NCBI RefSeq assembly: GCF_008933955.1
Contig: NZ_WBXO01000001.1
Coordinates: 248,001-312,000 of the forward strand
Length of the DNA stretch: 64,000 bases
Direction of reading: 5' to 3'
Source of the DNA: Heliorestis acidaminivorans
Lineage (GTDB): Bacteria > Bacillota > Desulfitobacteriia > Heliobacteriales > Heliobacteriaceae
In this document: positions 34,035-43,840 of the stretch, piece after piece
Layout: every line of letters begins with the position of its first letter
Position numbering within the stretch: the stretch's first letter is position 1
Program-made: the position numbers and the translations under genes
The notes under the pieces: generated by a model
The model's database searches: none
What the model was told of the DNA's origin: nothing
Seen by the model: the letters and a program-made list of their open reading frames with translations, nothing else

Positions 34035-35195
34035 CTATGAACCCATTGCTGAAACTGGATAAACCATTCTTTTGATATCTTCTGCTACCATATGTGCAGC
34101 TTCTACTTTATTCAGTCTTTTAGCACATTCCTGAAGGTATGAAAGCTCATTTTTGTTTTTGATAAGCTCAATAGTTAATGTTGTTAGTTCTTCTAAAGTT
34201 GATGCTCCCCTTGCTACACCTTTCTCTAGCAAAAATTGATAATTCCTTTCTTCATGTCCCGGCAGGGGCGAAAGAAGAAGTTGCGGCAAGTTTAGAGCTA
34301 TTGCTTCTGACGAAGAAAGACCTCCTGGTTTTGTTAGCAATAAATCAGAAGCGGCCATGATATAGGCAATTTTGTCTGTATATCCATAAACAGTAAGTTG
34401 GGAATCGCCTATTTTTCTTAATCTTTCTTCTAAACTTTTGTTTTTTCCTGCTATGACCACAATCTGCCATTCTTCTAGTTTTGAAAGCTTTATTTGATCA
34501 AAAAGTCTTTTTACCCATACTTCTAAAGGACCTAGACCTAAGCTTCCACCCATAATTAAGATGCGATGACTAGCTGAAGAGAGCTTGGCTATTTTTTCAG
34601 CTTCTACTCGACTAAGTGAGCCTGCAAAGGAAAAATCTTCATGAATCGGTATTCCCGTTACAGAAGCTTTACTTCTTTCTTCACCTAATTCAACTAGCTC
34701 GTTAATCATTTCTTCTGCGGCTACATAATAACGGTCGCAATTAGAATAAGTCCAAAAAGGGTGAACAGAAAAGTCTGTTAGAACACCTGCTGTTTTCGCA
34801 TTTAGACAACCTTCTTCTTTGAGCACTGATAAGACTCCGAGAGGAAAAGGATGGGTACAAATGACTACTTTAGGTTTTTTATCATCTATTAATCTACTTA
34901 GTCCCGGTCCTAAATATTTGTAGAGTGAATGTTTAACAAAGTTTTTACTCAAGGTGCTTACTTTAGGCTTTGATGATGTATCATAAAGTGTTCGATAAAG
35001 TCCTGGTGTCCAATGAAGCATGTTCATGTAACTACCAATAGTAAAGCGAAAGACCCATGAAGGTCCACAGGTGAAAAGGTCTTCTGTTTGGCTTTGCAAG
35101 CCTTTCTTCCTAAGAGCCAAAGCTAGGGCTTGAGCGGCTCTTTTGTGGCCTGCACCTGCTTCGACTGATAGTATCAAAACGTCTGTTGAATTCAT
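34035..35195 (-). CDS. MGDG synthase/MurG-like (GT28 family) glycosyltransferase
   Basis: This 386-residue protein belongs to the family of processive diacylglycerol glycosyltransferases (UgtP/MGDG synthase). The N-terminal acceptor domain has the GAGHKRAAQAL motif, and the C-terminal nucleotide-sugar site reads LTKPGGLSSSEAIALNLP followed by PLPGHEERN. Likely product is a glycolipid in the cytoplasmic membrane, but acceptor and sugar cannot be read from sequence. It lies 16 bases upstream of polC and follows a terminator, so it probably shares a transcript with polC, an unusual pairing. Confidence 0.88.
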   Translation of the reverse strand: MNSTDVLILSVEAGAGHKRAAQALALALRKKGLQSQTEDLFTCGPSWVFRFTIGSYMNMLHWTPGLYRTLYDTSSKPKVSTLSKNFVKHSLYKYLGPGLSRLIDDKKPKVVICTHPFPLGVLSVLKEEGCLNAKTAGVLTDFSVHPFWTYSNCDRYYVAAEEMINELVELGEERSKASVTGIPIHEDFSFAGSLSRVEAEKIAKLSSASHRILIMGGSLGLGPLEVWVKRLFDQIKLSKLEEWQIVVIAGKNKSLEERLRKIGDSQLTVYGYTDKIAYIMAASDLLLTKPGGLSSSEAIALNLPQLLLSPLPGHEERNYQFLLEKGVARGASTLEELTTLTIELIKNKNELSYLQECAKRLNKVEAAHMVAEDIKRMVYPVSAMGS

Positions 35196-35276
35196 CCAAA
35201 TTCTCCTGCTAAGGTCTTCTGCAATTTGTTTATAATCATGCCATTATTGTTCTTGCCATGTCAACAAATTGACTTT

Positions 35277-35313
35277 AAAAAAGCCCGCAAAGATAATCTT
35301 TACGGGCTTTTTT
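35277..35313 (-). terminator. Bidirectional-looking intrinsic terminator after the GT2 gene
   Basis: AAAAAAGCCCG-C-AAAG / CTTT-A-CGGGCTTTTTT forms a stem flanked by A and T runs on both sides. It ends the uppS-to-GT2 operon on the minus strand. A TTGACA at about 35258-35263 just after it may be the -35 of the next transcript, without a convincing -10. Confidence 0.9.
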
Positions 35314-35335
35314 CCTGATTACAGTTGCAAAATTA

Positions 35336-35962
35336 TTACTTTACCCATTTGGCAATTTCCCAATACATTTTCATGCGTTCTTTAAATCCTTTTACTAATC
35401 CGAGTTTTTCTTCTTTCATAAGATGGGTTAGATCGGGAAGTAATACTTCTATTATTCGTAATGAAGTAGAGTTTCTAAAATGTTGCGTAAGTGCTGCTTC
35501 TACACCGTATCGACTAGCTTCTAACTCAGAAACATTCAAAAAAATACTTTTTAACACAGCTCGTTGTCCTGACAAATAAGGTGTGATTAATTGGGCAAAG
35601 TCGGTAGCCAATCTTCCTTTTTCGAAAACACCAACGGTCATTTCAGCGTTGCCATCAAGAATTGGTTCTACGAGGCTTTGTATGTGCTCTTTTCTTAGGC
35701 CAATTAGATCGGCATCGAGAAAAAGAAGTATCTCATACTTTGCTTCTTGCACACCAGCTTTCATGGCTCCACCTTTACCAATGTTTTCAGGTAGTTCTAA
35801 GACTTTTGCGCCAGCTTGGTGAGCTACTGTTGTGGTATTATCCATAGAACCATCGCTGACCACAATAATGTCCTGGTTATAGGGAGAAGTATTGACTACT
35901 TGAACAACTTCTGTAATCGTACGTTCTTCATTATAGGCCGGTATGATGACAGAAACAGACAC
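35336..35962 (-). CDS. GT2 family glycosyltransferase
   Basis: This 208-residue GT-A fold enzyme starts VSVIIPAYNEERTI, has ENIGKGGAMKAG and the metal-binding FLDADLIG (DxD) motif. Such small enzymes resemble dolichol/undecaprenyl-phosphate sugar transferases or glucosyl-3-phosphoglycerate synthase relatives; no membrane helix is seen. It is last in the uppS-cdsA-dxr-rseP-ispG-proS operon and next to another glycosyltransferase. Substrate unknown. The GTG start follows a GGGGTGGGG stretch. Confidence 0.85.
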   Translation of the reverse strand: MSVSVIIPAYNEERTITEVVQVVNTSPYNQDIIVVSDGSMDNTTTVAHQAGAKVLELPENIGKGGAMKAGVQEAKYEILLFLDADLIGLRKEHIQSLVEPILDGNAEMTVGVFEKGRLATDFAQLITPYLSGQRAVLKSIFLNVSELEASRYGVEAALTQHFRNSTSLRIIEVLLPDLTHLMKEEKLGLVKGFKERMKMYWEIAKWVK

Positions 35963-35985
35963 TAATGCCCCACCCCTAATCGTGA

Positions 35986-37707
35986 CTAGGTATTTTTGAA
36001 ACCTTGTTCTATCAGGGCCATAACTTTGTTAGTAGCTTCTTCTACAGTTATGTTGTGTTGCTCGCCTGTTTTGCGTACTTTTACTTCTACAAGACCTTCT
36101 TTGATAGCTTTGCTACCTATTACAACTCTTATTGGAATTCCTATTAGATCAGCATCTTTGAACTTTACTCCAGGTCTTTCATCGCGATCATCTATAAGCG
36201 CTTCTATGCCCTGTTGTAATAAGTTTTGATAAAACTTTTCAGCAATTTCTCTTTGTTGCTCATCTTTATAAGATAAAGGAACAACTATGACTTGATAAGG
36301 AGCTATAGACATAGGCCAGATGATTCCTACTTCATCATGATTCTGCTCTACTGTAGCTGCCATAGTGCGACTTACACCTATTCCATAGCATCCCATTACC
36401 ATGGGTTTTTCTTTTCCTTTTTCGTCTAGAAAGGTACAGCCAAGGGCTGTTGAGTATTTTGTACCAAGTTTAAAAACCTGTCCGACTTCTATACCTCTTG
36501 CTTCTTCTAAGGGTGCTCTGCATTTTGGGCAGGCTTCCCCTGCTTCCACCATACGCAAATCGGCTTCAATCGTAACTTGGAAATCTCTACCTGGGCAAAG
36601 ATTGACGACGTGTTTGTTCCGTTCATTAGCGCCGGCAACAGCTCTTGTCATTTTCATAACTTCTTTGTCTGCGTAAATCTTGAGAGCTCCAAGTCCCTGA
36701 GGCCCTAAGAACCCTTGTCCTCCCGGACTAATCTGTTGACATTCCTCTTCTGAAGCTAATTCTAAGTCAAGTGCTTGTGTTAGGTTAGCAAGTTTGACTT
36801 CGTTTAATTGATGATCGCCCCGAATTAGAACAACAATTACTTCTTCATCGGCACGATAGATCATAGTTTTTATCATTTCAGAAGGAGAAATATTCAAATA
36901 GTTACTTACTTCTTCAATCGTTCTTTGCTCGGGTGTATCTACCGTTAGCATGTCCAAAGGTTCCTGTGGAGATACTGTTTCGGTTAATGCACTTTCTGCT
37001 TTTTCAACATTAGCGGCATAGTCGCATTGGTGGCAAAAGAGAATAGCGCCTTCACCTGAGTCAGCTATCACCATAAACTCATGGGTGCCTCCTGTTCCAC
37101 CGATAGCACCAGCATCAGCTTCTACAGGTCGAAAAGTTAATCCACAGCGCTTGAAAATATTGCTATAAGCATGGTACATACTTTGATAAGTTCTATCTAA
37201 AGCTTCTTCATCTCGGTCAAAAGAATAGAGATCTTTCATAATGAATTCCCGACCTCGTAAAAGACCGAAACGCGGACGTCGCTCATCTCGATATTTGTTA
37301 GCTATTTGATATAACAATAGTGGAAGTTGACGATAAGAACGAATATCATTACGTACAAGATCTGTTACAATTTCTTCGTGCGTTGGCCCTAAGCAAAAGT
37401 CTCTATTGTGTCGATCTTTCAGTCGAAATAATTCATCACCATACACGTGCCAGCGACCAGATTCGGCCCATAGTTCAGCTGGTTGCATGACGGGCATAAC
37501 TATTTCTTGACCATCGGCTTTATTCATTTCTTCTCTAATGATTTGTGTGATCTTCTGTAAAACTCGATGGGCTAAGGGTAGGTAATGATAAACACCAGCA
37601 GAAGATCGTCTGATGTAACCAGCTCGTAATAAGAGTTGATGGCTTACTACTTCTGCTTCTGCAGGGGTTTGTCTTAGTGTTGGGGCCATTAGTTTACTCA
37701 TTTTCAT
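35986..37707 (-). CDS. proS: Prolyl-tRNA synthetase (bacterial type)
   Basis: This class II synthetase charges tRNA-Pro. Motif 1 region is at about 30-80, motif 2 is [16 protein letters not shown], and motif 3 is in [13 protein letters not shown]. The editing (INS) insertion lies at about 230-395, and a C-terminal anticodon-binding domain ends the protein. At 573 residues it is the usual long bacterial form. The ATG at 37707 has GGAGTGA eight bases upstream; a GTG at 37719 is less likely. No T-box lies ahead, because ispG abuts it. Confidence 0.97.
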   Translation of the reverse strand: MKMSKLMAPTLRQTPAEAEVVSHQLLLRAGYIRRSSAGVYHYLPLAHRVLQKITQIIREEMNKADGQEIVMPVMQPAELWAESGRWHVYGDELFRLKDRHNRDFCLGPTHEEIVTDLVRNDIRSYRQLPLLLYQIANKYRDERRPRFGLLRGREFIMKDLYSFDRDEEALDRTYQSMYHAYSNIFKRCGLTFRPVEADAGAIGGTGGTHEFMVIADSGEGAILFCHQCDYAANVEKAESALTETVSPQEPLDMLTVDTPEQRTIEEVSNYLNISPSEMIKTMIYRADEEVIVVLIRGDHQLNEVKLANLTQALDLELASEEECQQISPGGQGFLGPQGLGALKIYADKEVMKMTRAVAGANERNKHVVNLCPGRDFQVTIEADLRMVEAGEACPKCRAPLEEARGIEVGQVFKLGTKYSTALGCTFLDEKGKEKPMVMGCYGIGVSRTMAATVEQNHDEVGIIWPMSIAPYQVIVVPLSYKDEQQREIAEKFYQNLLQQGIEALIDDRDERPGVKFKDADLIGIPIRVVIGSKAIKEGLVEVKVRKTGEQHNITVEEATNKVMALIEQGFKNT

Positions 37708-37734
37708 GGATCGATTCACTCCACATTACGTTCT

Positions 37735-38799
37735 TTAGGGCAGACGAGCAATTTCTTCTAATAAAGATTGTACCATTTCTTCTTGTGAGACTTTTCTTAT
37801 GACTTTTCCTTGTCGGAAAAGTAGCCCACAGTCTTTTCCACCAGCAATCCCCACGTCTGCTTCTTTGGCTTCACCGGGACCGTTAACGACACAGCCCATA
37901 ACAGCTACAGTAAGGGATCTCTTCTCTGTAGCTAATGCTTTTTCAACTGCTTCAGCTATAGAGGCTAAGTCAATCTGACATCGACCACAGGTGGGACAAG
38001 ATATGAGTTCTGGACCACGTTGGCGAAGACCTAAGGATTTTACAATTTCCCAGGCTGTATTAACTTCAGGAACAGGATCACCTGTTAAAGAAACTCTTAT
38101 AGTATCTCCTATACCTTGGGCTAAAAGAGCACCAATACCTACTGCAGACTTGACGATGCCGGAACGAACTGTTCCGGCTTCTGTTACACCTACGTGTAAA
38201 GGATAGTCTACTTTTTCTGCTAGACCTTGATATGCTTTAATCATTAAAGGTACTGATGATGCTTTTAGTGATATTTTCATCCAAGGATAGTTTTCATTTT
38301 CTAAGATTTGAATATGACCTAAGGCACTCTCAATCATGCCTTCTGGCGTAATTCCTTGATATTTTTCTAATATTTCTTTTTCTAAGGATCCGGCATTGAC
38401 TCCTATGCGTATGGGAAGTTCTCTTTCCCTTGCAGAGGCAATCACTTCGCGAACTTTTTGCGCGCCACCTATATTACCTGGATTCAATCGTAGTCCATGT
38501 ACTCCTGCTTTAATTGAATCGATGGCTAGTCTGTAGTCGAAGTGTATGTCAGCTATCACAGGTAAGGGAGAATTTTTTATGATCATTGGTAAGGTTTCTA
38601 CTGCCTCTTGATCGGGAACGGCCAATCTTATAATTTCACAACCTGCTTCGGCAAGTCTGTTAATCTGGACAATTGTACTTTCTTTATCTCTTGTATCGGT
38701 ATTGCACATCGATTGAATTGATACTGGCGCATTACCACCAATTGGTATGGAGCCTACTTTTATTTGTCTGCTCTTTCGGCGATATACTTGCCCTTCCAA
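37735..38799 (-). CDS. ispG: 4-hydroxy-3-methylbut-2-en-1-yl diphosphate synthase (GcpE)
   Basis: This [4Fe-4S] enzyme makes HMBPP in the MEP isoprenoid pathway. It has the N-terminal TIM barrel with SIQSMCNTDTRD and a C-terminal iron-sulfur domain with SCPTCGRCQ and MGCVVNGPGEA (cysteines plus glutamate ligand). The 354-residue length is standard. The start is TTG 38799 with GGGAGGCG upstream, and it abuts rseP. Placement with dxr in one operon groups two MEP steps, unlike B. subtilis. Confidence 0.97.
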   Translation of the reverse strand: MEGQVYRRKSRQIKVGSIPIGGNAPVSIQSMCNTDTRDKESTIVQINRLAEAGCEIIRLAVPDQEAVETLPMIIKNSPLPVIADIHFDYRLAIDSIKAGVHGLRLNPGNIGGAQKVREVIASARERELPIRIGVNAGSLEKEILEKYQGITPEGMIESALGHIQILENENYPWMKISLKASSVPLMIKAYQGLAEKVDYPLHVGVTEAGTVRSGIVKSAVGIGALLAQGIGDTIRVSLTGDPVPEVNTAWEIVKSLGLRQRGPELISCPTCGRCQIDLASIAEAVEKALATEKRSLTVAVMGCVVNGPGEAKEADVGIAGGKDCGLLFRQGKVIRKVSQEEMVQSLLEEIARLP

Positions 38800-38800
38800 A

Positions 38801-39856
38801 TTATTCGCCTCCCATCAAGCGAATTACATCACGATAGGCAATGAGAATCATCAAGGTAATTAAGAAGGCAAAACCAATGAGATGAATCATGTTTTCTTTG
38901 GCAGGATCAATCGGTTTTCCTCTAATTGCTTCTATAGCTAAAAATAGCAGTCGACTACCGTCAAGAGCAGGTATGGGTAACAAATTAATGATTCCCAAGT
39001 TAACCGACAAGATTGCCGCTAACATAAGTAGGTTGGACCATCCTGTTTCTGCCGCTTTACCAATTTCACTGACAATCATGACAGGGCCACCTACTTCAGC
39101 TGGTGCAGCACCTGTGATCATTTGATAAAGACTTTCTAAGATTAAGCTGGTAAGCATGTAGGTGTTCATTAAACCAAGACGAATGGATTCTAAAAAGCCT
39201 TGCTTTTCATGATGATAAGCACTTTCGTCTACTACGATACCAAGTTGTCCAACGTTTCTTTCTGGATCTAAAGCTGGTGTGACGCGAAATTCTTGCACCA
39301 TTCCTTGACGATCAACCATTAAGCGCATTTCTTCACCAGCTCTAGGATGAATTTCTTGAATTAATTCAGCCCAGTTGCTTACAGGCCTATCATCAACTGC
39401 TACAACACGGTCTCCTGGTTGAATACCCGCCATGGCTGCTGGTCGATCTGGTAGAACATCACCAATTACATTGGTGAACATGGGTATGCCTACAATAGCG
39501 TAGATGTAGATAAAAAGAAGAATAGCTAAAACAAAGTTCATAAAGGAGCCAGCAAAAATAATAGCCGCTCTCTTAAAAATCGATTTGTTATTAAAACTGC
39601 CAGCGTCCTTTAATGAGCCTTCTTCCTGCTCTTTGTTTTCTTCGGGATCCATACCGGCCATGCGGACGAAACCGCCAATCGGTAATGCTCGCAGTGCGTA
39701 TAGAGTAGGCCCTCGTTGATGACCAAATAGTTTTGGTCCCATACCGACACTAAATTCTAGCACACGAACTCCTGCCATTTTGGCCACAATAAAATGACCA
39801 AATTCGTGGAAGACAATGAGCAACCCGAATACAAAGACAGAAGCGAGAAACGTCAT
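38801..39856 (-). CDS. rseP: RIP metalloprotease RseP
   Basis: This is a site-2 intramembrane protease that cuts anti-sigma factors and signal peptides within the membrane. The zinc motif HEFGH is in the first helix (about 17-21), a single PDZ domain is at about 120-200, and the second active-site motif NLLPIPALDG is in a later helix near 290. It has 351 residues with four predicted membrane segments. Its start overlaps the dxr stop by four bases. RseP between dxr and ispG/proS is the normal Bacillota order plus the ispG insertion. Confidence 0.96.
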   Translation of the reverse strand: MTFLASVFVFGLLIVFHEFGHFIVAKMAGVRVLEFSVGMGPKLFGHQRGPTLYALRALPIGGFVRMAGMDPEENKEQEEGSLKDAGSFNNKSIFKRAAIIFAGSFMNFVLAILLFIYIYAIVGIPMFTNVIGDVLPDRPAAMAGIQPGDRVVAVDDRPVSNWAELIQEIHPRAGEEMRLMVDRQGMVQEFRVTPALDPERNVGQLGIVVDESAYHHEKQGFLESIRLGLMNTYMLTSLILESLYQMITGAAPAEVGGPVMIVSEIGKAAETGWSNLLMLAAILSVNLGIINLLPIPALDGSRLLFLAIEAIRGKPIDPAKENMIHLIGFAFLITLMILIAYRDVIRLMGGE

Positions 39857-41028
39857 TGAGAAACCTCCCTATGAGGGTTGACCTGGATTTCAGCAAATTC
39901 TCTTGCCCATTGATCAGCTATCTGAATATCTTTTAGTTTTGGTTTGGCAACCCAATTATGTTTTTCCATAGTTCCTTTTACTATTCTTGGGATATCCATA
40001 AAAGCAATTTTATGGTCTAGAAATGCATGTACAGCAACTTCATTAGCGGCATTCATAACAGTAGGCATGGTTCCATCGGCTCTACCTGCTTGCAAGGCTA
40101 ATTGTAAAGCAGGAAAACGGTCGTAGTCTGGCTTATGAAAGGTTAGACCAGCAAGCTCTGTAAGATCTAGTCGTGGCCACTGGCTGTCCCATCGCTGTGG
40201 ATAGGAAAGTGCGTATTGTATGGGTAAACGCATATCGGGGTGGCCAAGTTGGGCTATTACAGAACTGTCAGCAAATTCCACCATGGAATGAATAATGCTT
40301 TGCGGATGAATTAGTACATCAATACGATCAAAGTCGATATCAAATAACCATCTTGCTTCAATAACTTCTAATCCTTTATTCATAAGTGTAGCTGAGTCGA
40401 TAGTAATTTTAGAGCCCATACGCCAATTAGGATGACGTAAAGCATCTTCTGCTGTTACTTTTTGCAAATCTTCTAAGGATTTATCTCGAAAAGGACCACC
40501 TGAAGCTGTTAGTAGAAGTCTAGCTTGTTGGCAATCTTGTTGTTGAAGACATTGAAAAATTGCTGAATGTTCACTGTCTACAGGTAACAAGGATACGCCT
40601 TTTTCTTTTACTTTTTCCATGACTAGAGCACCGGCTGCTACAAGGGTCTCTTTATTAGCAAGTGCAATATTTTTTCCTTTTTCAATGGCCGCTAGGGTAG
40701 GACCTAAACCAATGGCACCACTAACGGCCGTAACTATGGTATGAGCTTCTTCATGAGTGGCTACTTCTGTAAGACCTTGTAAGCCTACAGCTACAGTAAC
40801 ATTAATATCTTGCTCATAAAGTGCTTGCTCTAGTTTTTCTGCCGCCAAAGGATCCATCAGTGCTACTAAAGATGGTTTGTATTTTTTTATCTGTTTAAGC
40901 ATTTCTTTCCAATTAGAGCTGGCCGCTAACGCTACCACTCGTAAAGCATGGTAGTGTTGATCAACTACTTCTAAAGTTTGTTTGCCAATGGAACCTGTTG
41001 AACCTAGTATGGCAATTGCTTTGGTCAA
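39853..41028 (-). CDS. dxr: 1-deoxy-D-xylulose 5-phosphate reductoisomerase
   Basis: Dxr produces MEP from DXP with NADPH. Motifs: GSTGSIGKQTL (NADPH), ANKETLVAAG, LLPVDSEHSAIFQ (metal site) and MNKGLEVIEA. About 391 residues. The probable start is TTG at 41028, five bases after GAGGTGA. In-frame GTG 41037 and TTG 41031 are alternatives, all overlapping or abutting the permease stop. It is part of the uppS-cdsA-dxr-rseP string. Confidence 0.95.
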   Translation of the reverse strand: MTKAIAILGSTGSIGKQTLEVVDQHYHALRVVALAASSNWKEMLKQIKKYKPSLVALMDPLAAEKLEQALYEQDINVTVAVGLQGLTEVATHEEAHTIVTAVSGAIGLGPTLAAIEKGKNIALANKETLVAAGALVMEKVKEKGVSLLPVDSEHSAIFQCLQQQDCQQARLLLTASGGPFRDKSLEDLQKVTAEDALRHPNWRMGSKITIDSATLMNKGLEVIEARWLFDIDFDRIDVLIHPQSIIHSMVEFADSSVIAQLGHPDMRLPIQYALSYPQRWDSQWPRLDLTELAGLTFHKPDYDRFPALQLALQAGRADGTMPTVMNAANEVAVHAFLDHKIAFMDIPRIVKGTMEKHNWVAKPKLKDIQIADQWAREFAEIQVNPHREVSQ

Positions 41029-41033
41029 CAACG

Positions 41034-42137
41034 TCACCTCGTTTGCATTTCACGGAATATACCGGCTCGATAAAATGATAAAAGTAGTAATACTACCGCA
41101 GGACCAATTATTATACCTATAAAACCAAAAGCTCTTAATCCTACATAGATTGCTAATAAAGTTATTAGTGGATGAAGGCCGATAGAGTCTGCAACGACTT
41201 TTGGTTCAATCATTTGTCTTGTAATTGCTATAAAGCCGTATAGCAAAGCAAGTTTAGCACCTAATCCATAGTTCCCAGTTAGCAACTCCCATCCAATCCA
41301 AGGGATGAATAGTAGTCCAGGACCTACGATAGGTAGAATATCAAGCATTCCAGCAAGTACACCAATTGTAAATGCATATTCAATACCTATTATGTAGAGT
41401 CCAATTATTGTTAAAATACCTGTAATTGTAATCAAAATAAATTGAGCTCTAATAAAACCAATAAAAGCGCGACCCATTTCTATGATTACTTGGCGTGCTT
41501 GTTTTGCTCTATTGCGAGGTAATATACCATATATAAGTCCTAATACGAGCCTTTTATCACGACTAATAAAAAATGTTGCAATGATCGTAAATAATAAGAC
41601 TGTAAAAAACTCAGGCAAGGCCGCCAAGGTTTCCAGCAAAAAGTTAGATAATGAGACCATCATGTTCTTAACGGTAACTAAGCCGTCTGAAGTAACTCTT
41701 TGTAAGGTTGAAACAACTTCAGGCGATGAGTAAAGCAGAGCATAATAGGGCTCTGCCGCATCAAGCCATGATGTAAAAAAGTCGCTTATCTTTTGTGGTG
41801 AAGGCAAATTCGCAGCTATTTTTAGAAGCTCTACAACGAGACGACTCGTAATAAAAAAGAGTGCAAAACTAATTATACTAATAGTAAAGAATAGGGAGAT
41901 TAAGGTAGACCATCCTCTAGAAAACCTTGTGTTTTTAGTCAAAAATTCTACGACCGGATCGATCAAAACTGCGATAGCTGTTCCAATAATAAAGGGGAAA
42001 AGGTATATAGTTAAGCGTCCTAAGATCTCATTTGTCAAAGGAAGTACATAGTTAAGTGCAAAATAGAATAAGACTAAACTAATTGTCCAGATAGATAGTT
42101 TTATGAGTAAGGATAATGAATCTTGCCAGTCCTTCAT
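41034..42137 (-). CDS. AI-2E/YtvI family membrane permease
   Basis: This 367-residue polytopic membrane protein of the AI-2E transporter superfamily has about seven or eight predicted helices. The typical C-terminal segment reads IVGPGLLFIPW, LGLGAKLALLYG-like stretches and EPKVVADSIGLHPLITLLAIYVG. B. subtilis YtvI of this family is sporulation-related; others have been linked to Na+/H+ or quorum-signal transport, so substrate is undetermined. The ATG at 42137 overlaps the cdsA stop by one base (TAATG). Its insertion between cdsA and dxr is not found in B. subtilis. Confidence 0.9.
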   Translation of the reverse strand: MKDWQDSLSLLIKLSIWTISLVLFYFALNYVLPLTNEILGRLTIYLFPFIIGTAIAVLIDPVVEFLTKNTRFSRGWSTLISLFFTISIISFALFFITSRLVVELLKIAANLPSPQKISDFFTSWLDAAEPYYALLYSSPEVVSTLQRVTSDGLVTVKNMMVSLSNFLLETLAALPEFFTVLLFTIIATFFISRDKRLVLGLIYGILPRNRAKQARQVIIEMGRAFIGFIRAQFILITITGILTIIGLYIIGIEYAFTIGVLAGMLDILPIVGPGLLFIPWIGWELLTGNYGLGAKLALLYGFIAITRQMIEPKVVADSIGLHPLITLLAIYVGLRAFGFIGIIIGPAVVLLLLSFYRAGIFREMQTR

Positions 42138-42931
42138 TACAGCCACACCTCAATTATTTGAAAAAAATAATAGGCTACAGGAGCGGTCCATAAGATACTA
42201 TCAAAACGATCTAATACTCCTCCATGGCCAGGTATGAGGGTGCCAGAATCTTTAATGTTTGCCATTCTTTTTAGCGCAGACTCAGCCAAGTCTCCAAATT
42301 GACCAACTATAGAAAGAATTAAAGAAAGAACAATCCATAAAGACAAATCTACATTAGGAAACCATAGTGAACCAAAAGTTACACCGATTATGATAGCTAA
42401 GACTATGCCGCCTAAAGAGCCTTCCAAAGTCTTCTTTGGACTAAGCTGTTTGGCTAATGGTCTTTTCCCAAAAGCTCTGCCAGCAAAGTACGCACCAGTA
42501 TCTGTTGCCCAAGTTATAAAAAAGGTGATTAGTAAAGCTTCTAAGCCGCTAGGAAGTTGGCGTAGTAAGATGAGATGACCAAGCAACCATCCTGTCATCA
42601 ATGCTCCAGTGACAGCTATAGCACCATCTTGGGGGTTGCCTTCAGGAAAAGTAATTGTGAAATGTGTTAGTATAGCTAAAGTCGCCAGAGCTATTAGCCA
42701 AGTTAAGCCAACTCCACCATGGTGAGCTGCAAGAACAAACATTACTACGAGTGGATAGGCAATCCAAAGTGGCGGTCGATGATCCATACGGCGAACCATG
42801 ACATGATACTCTCTATAACCAATGAGAGCTAGAATAGCTACGGCTGTGGTCATTAACCAACCGCCTTGATATACAATGACCACAAGAAGAGGGATACCTA
42901 TGATAGCACTTGCAATTCGCTTCCAAAGCAC
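42137..42931 (-). CDS. cdsA: Phosphatidate cytidylyltransferase
   Basis: CdsA makes CDP-diacylglycerol for phospholipids. It is a membrane protein of 264 residues with several helices; the conserved active-site segments are SPKKTLEGSLGG and the signature HGGVLDRFDSI near the C-terminus. The GTG start has AGGAGG ten bases upstream. It follows uppS in the classic frr-uppS-cdsA-dxr arrangement. Confidence 0.96.
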   Translation of the reverse strand: MLWKRIASAIIGIPLLVVIVYQGGWLMTTAVAILALIGYREYHVMVRRMDHRPPLWIAYPLVVMFVLAAHHGGVGLTWLIALATLAILTHFTITFPEGNPQDGAIAVTGALMTGWLLGHLILLRQLPSGLEALLITFFITWATDTGAYFAGRAFGKRPLAKQLSPKKTLEGSLGGIVLAIIIGVTFGSLWFPNVDLSLWIVLSLILSIVGQFGDLAESALKRMANIKDSGTLIPGHGGVLDRFDSILWTAPVAYYFFQIIEVWL

Positions 42932-42945
42932 GAGGTAAAATCCTC

Positions 42946-43728
42946 CTATACTTTTACGCCACCAAAGCGCCTATCTCGCTTCTGAAAATCAATGATAGCC
43001 TGCATAAGCTCGATGCGCCCAAAATCTGGCCATAAGGTAGGCGTTACCCAAATCTCTGTATAAGCTGATTGCCATAATAAAAAGTTTGATAACCTCAGCT
43101 CTCCAGAAGGACGTATTAATAAGTCTGGATCGACCATTCCAGCTGTATAGAGGTATTGTTCAAATAGATTTTCATCAATTTCTTCAGCTTTCATGCGACC
43201 ATTCGAAACATCTGTGGCAATTTTTTTGACAGCTTCTACTATTTCTAAACGACCACCGTAGTTTAAAGCAACATTTAAGACCATTTTATCATTCTTAGAG
43301 GTTTTTTGGATAGCTTTTTCCAATTCTTTACGTGGTCTCTCTGGCAAGTCCGAGATAAGACCTATAGTAGATACGCGAACACCTTTCTGATGTAAATCAT
43401 CAAGTTCTCGTTGTAAGTATTCTACTAACAGATCCATCAGAGCGCTAACTTCATCGGCCGGTCTTTTCCAGTTTTCTGTTGAAAAAGCGTATACTGTTAG
43501 AACTCCTATACGTAAGTCTTCACAAGTTTCTAAAACTCTTCGTAAGGATTCAACTCCGGCTCTATGGCCTGCCGCTCGTGGTAAGCCTCTGCGATTGGCC
43601 CAACGTCCATTGCCATCCATTATAATTGCAATATGTCGAGGTAAGCGCTGGGAGTCAATTTGCTTCATCAATTCTTCTTCTGATGGGGTGGTTTTTTGTT
43701 CTCGAAAAGGCCAAAAACGCCTCGTCAA
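42946..43728 (-). CDS. uppS: Isoprenyl transferase / undecaprenyl diphosphate synthase
   Basis: A cis-prenyltransferase making the lipid carrier for wall synthesis. Motifs: IAIIMDGNGRWANRRGLPR (catalytic Asp), GHRAG, YAFSTENWKRP and the C-terminal RPSGELRLSNFLLWQSAYTE. Length is 260 residues. The start TTG 43728 lies six bases after GGGAGGGG. It begins a transcription unit after the 43796-43821 hairpin; I find no convincing promoter. Confidence 0.97.
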   Translation of the reverse strand: MTRRFWPFREQKTTPSEEELMKQIDSQRLPRHIAIIMDGNGRWANRRGLPRAAGHRAGVESLRRVLETCEDLRIGVLTVYAFSTENWKRPADEVSALMDLLVEYLQRELDDLHQKGVRVSTIGLISDLPERPRKELEKAIQKTSKNDKMVLNVALNYGGRLEIVEAVKKIATDVSNGRMKAEEIDENLFEQYLYTAGMVDPDLLIRPSGELRLSNFLLWQSAYTEIWVTPTLWPDFGRIELMQAIIDFQKRDRRFGGVKV

Positions 43729-43795
43729 ATCAAACCCCTCCCGTACTAATTTTTGCCATGAAATATGTTTTTAATAAGTGATAATAAAGATAGGA

Positions 43796-43821
43796 GACCC
43801 CCTCGGAGCCCCGAGGGGGTC
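43796..43821 (-). terminator. GC-rich hairpin between the frr unit and uppS
   Basis: A perfect 11-base-pair stem (GACCCCCTCGG/CCGAGGGGGTC) with a 4-base loop. On the minus strand it is followed by TCCTATCTTTATT, a poor T tract, so termination may be partial. Confidence 0.75.
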
Positions 43822-43840
43822 ATAATTTTAGTCTACTCAA

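Noticed and set aside
37708-37734. T-box regulation of proS
   Set aside because: There are only 27 bases between ispG and proS, too short for a T-box leader.
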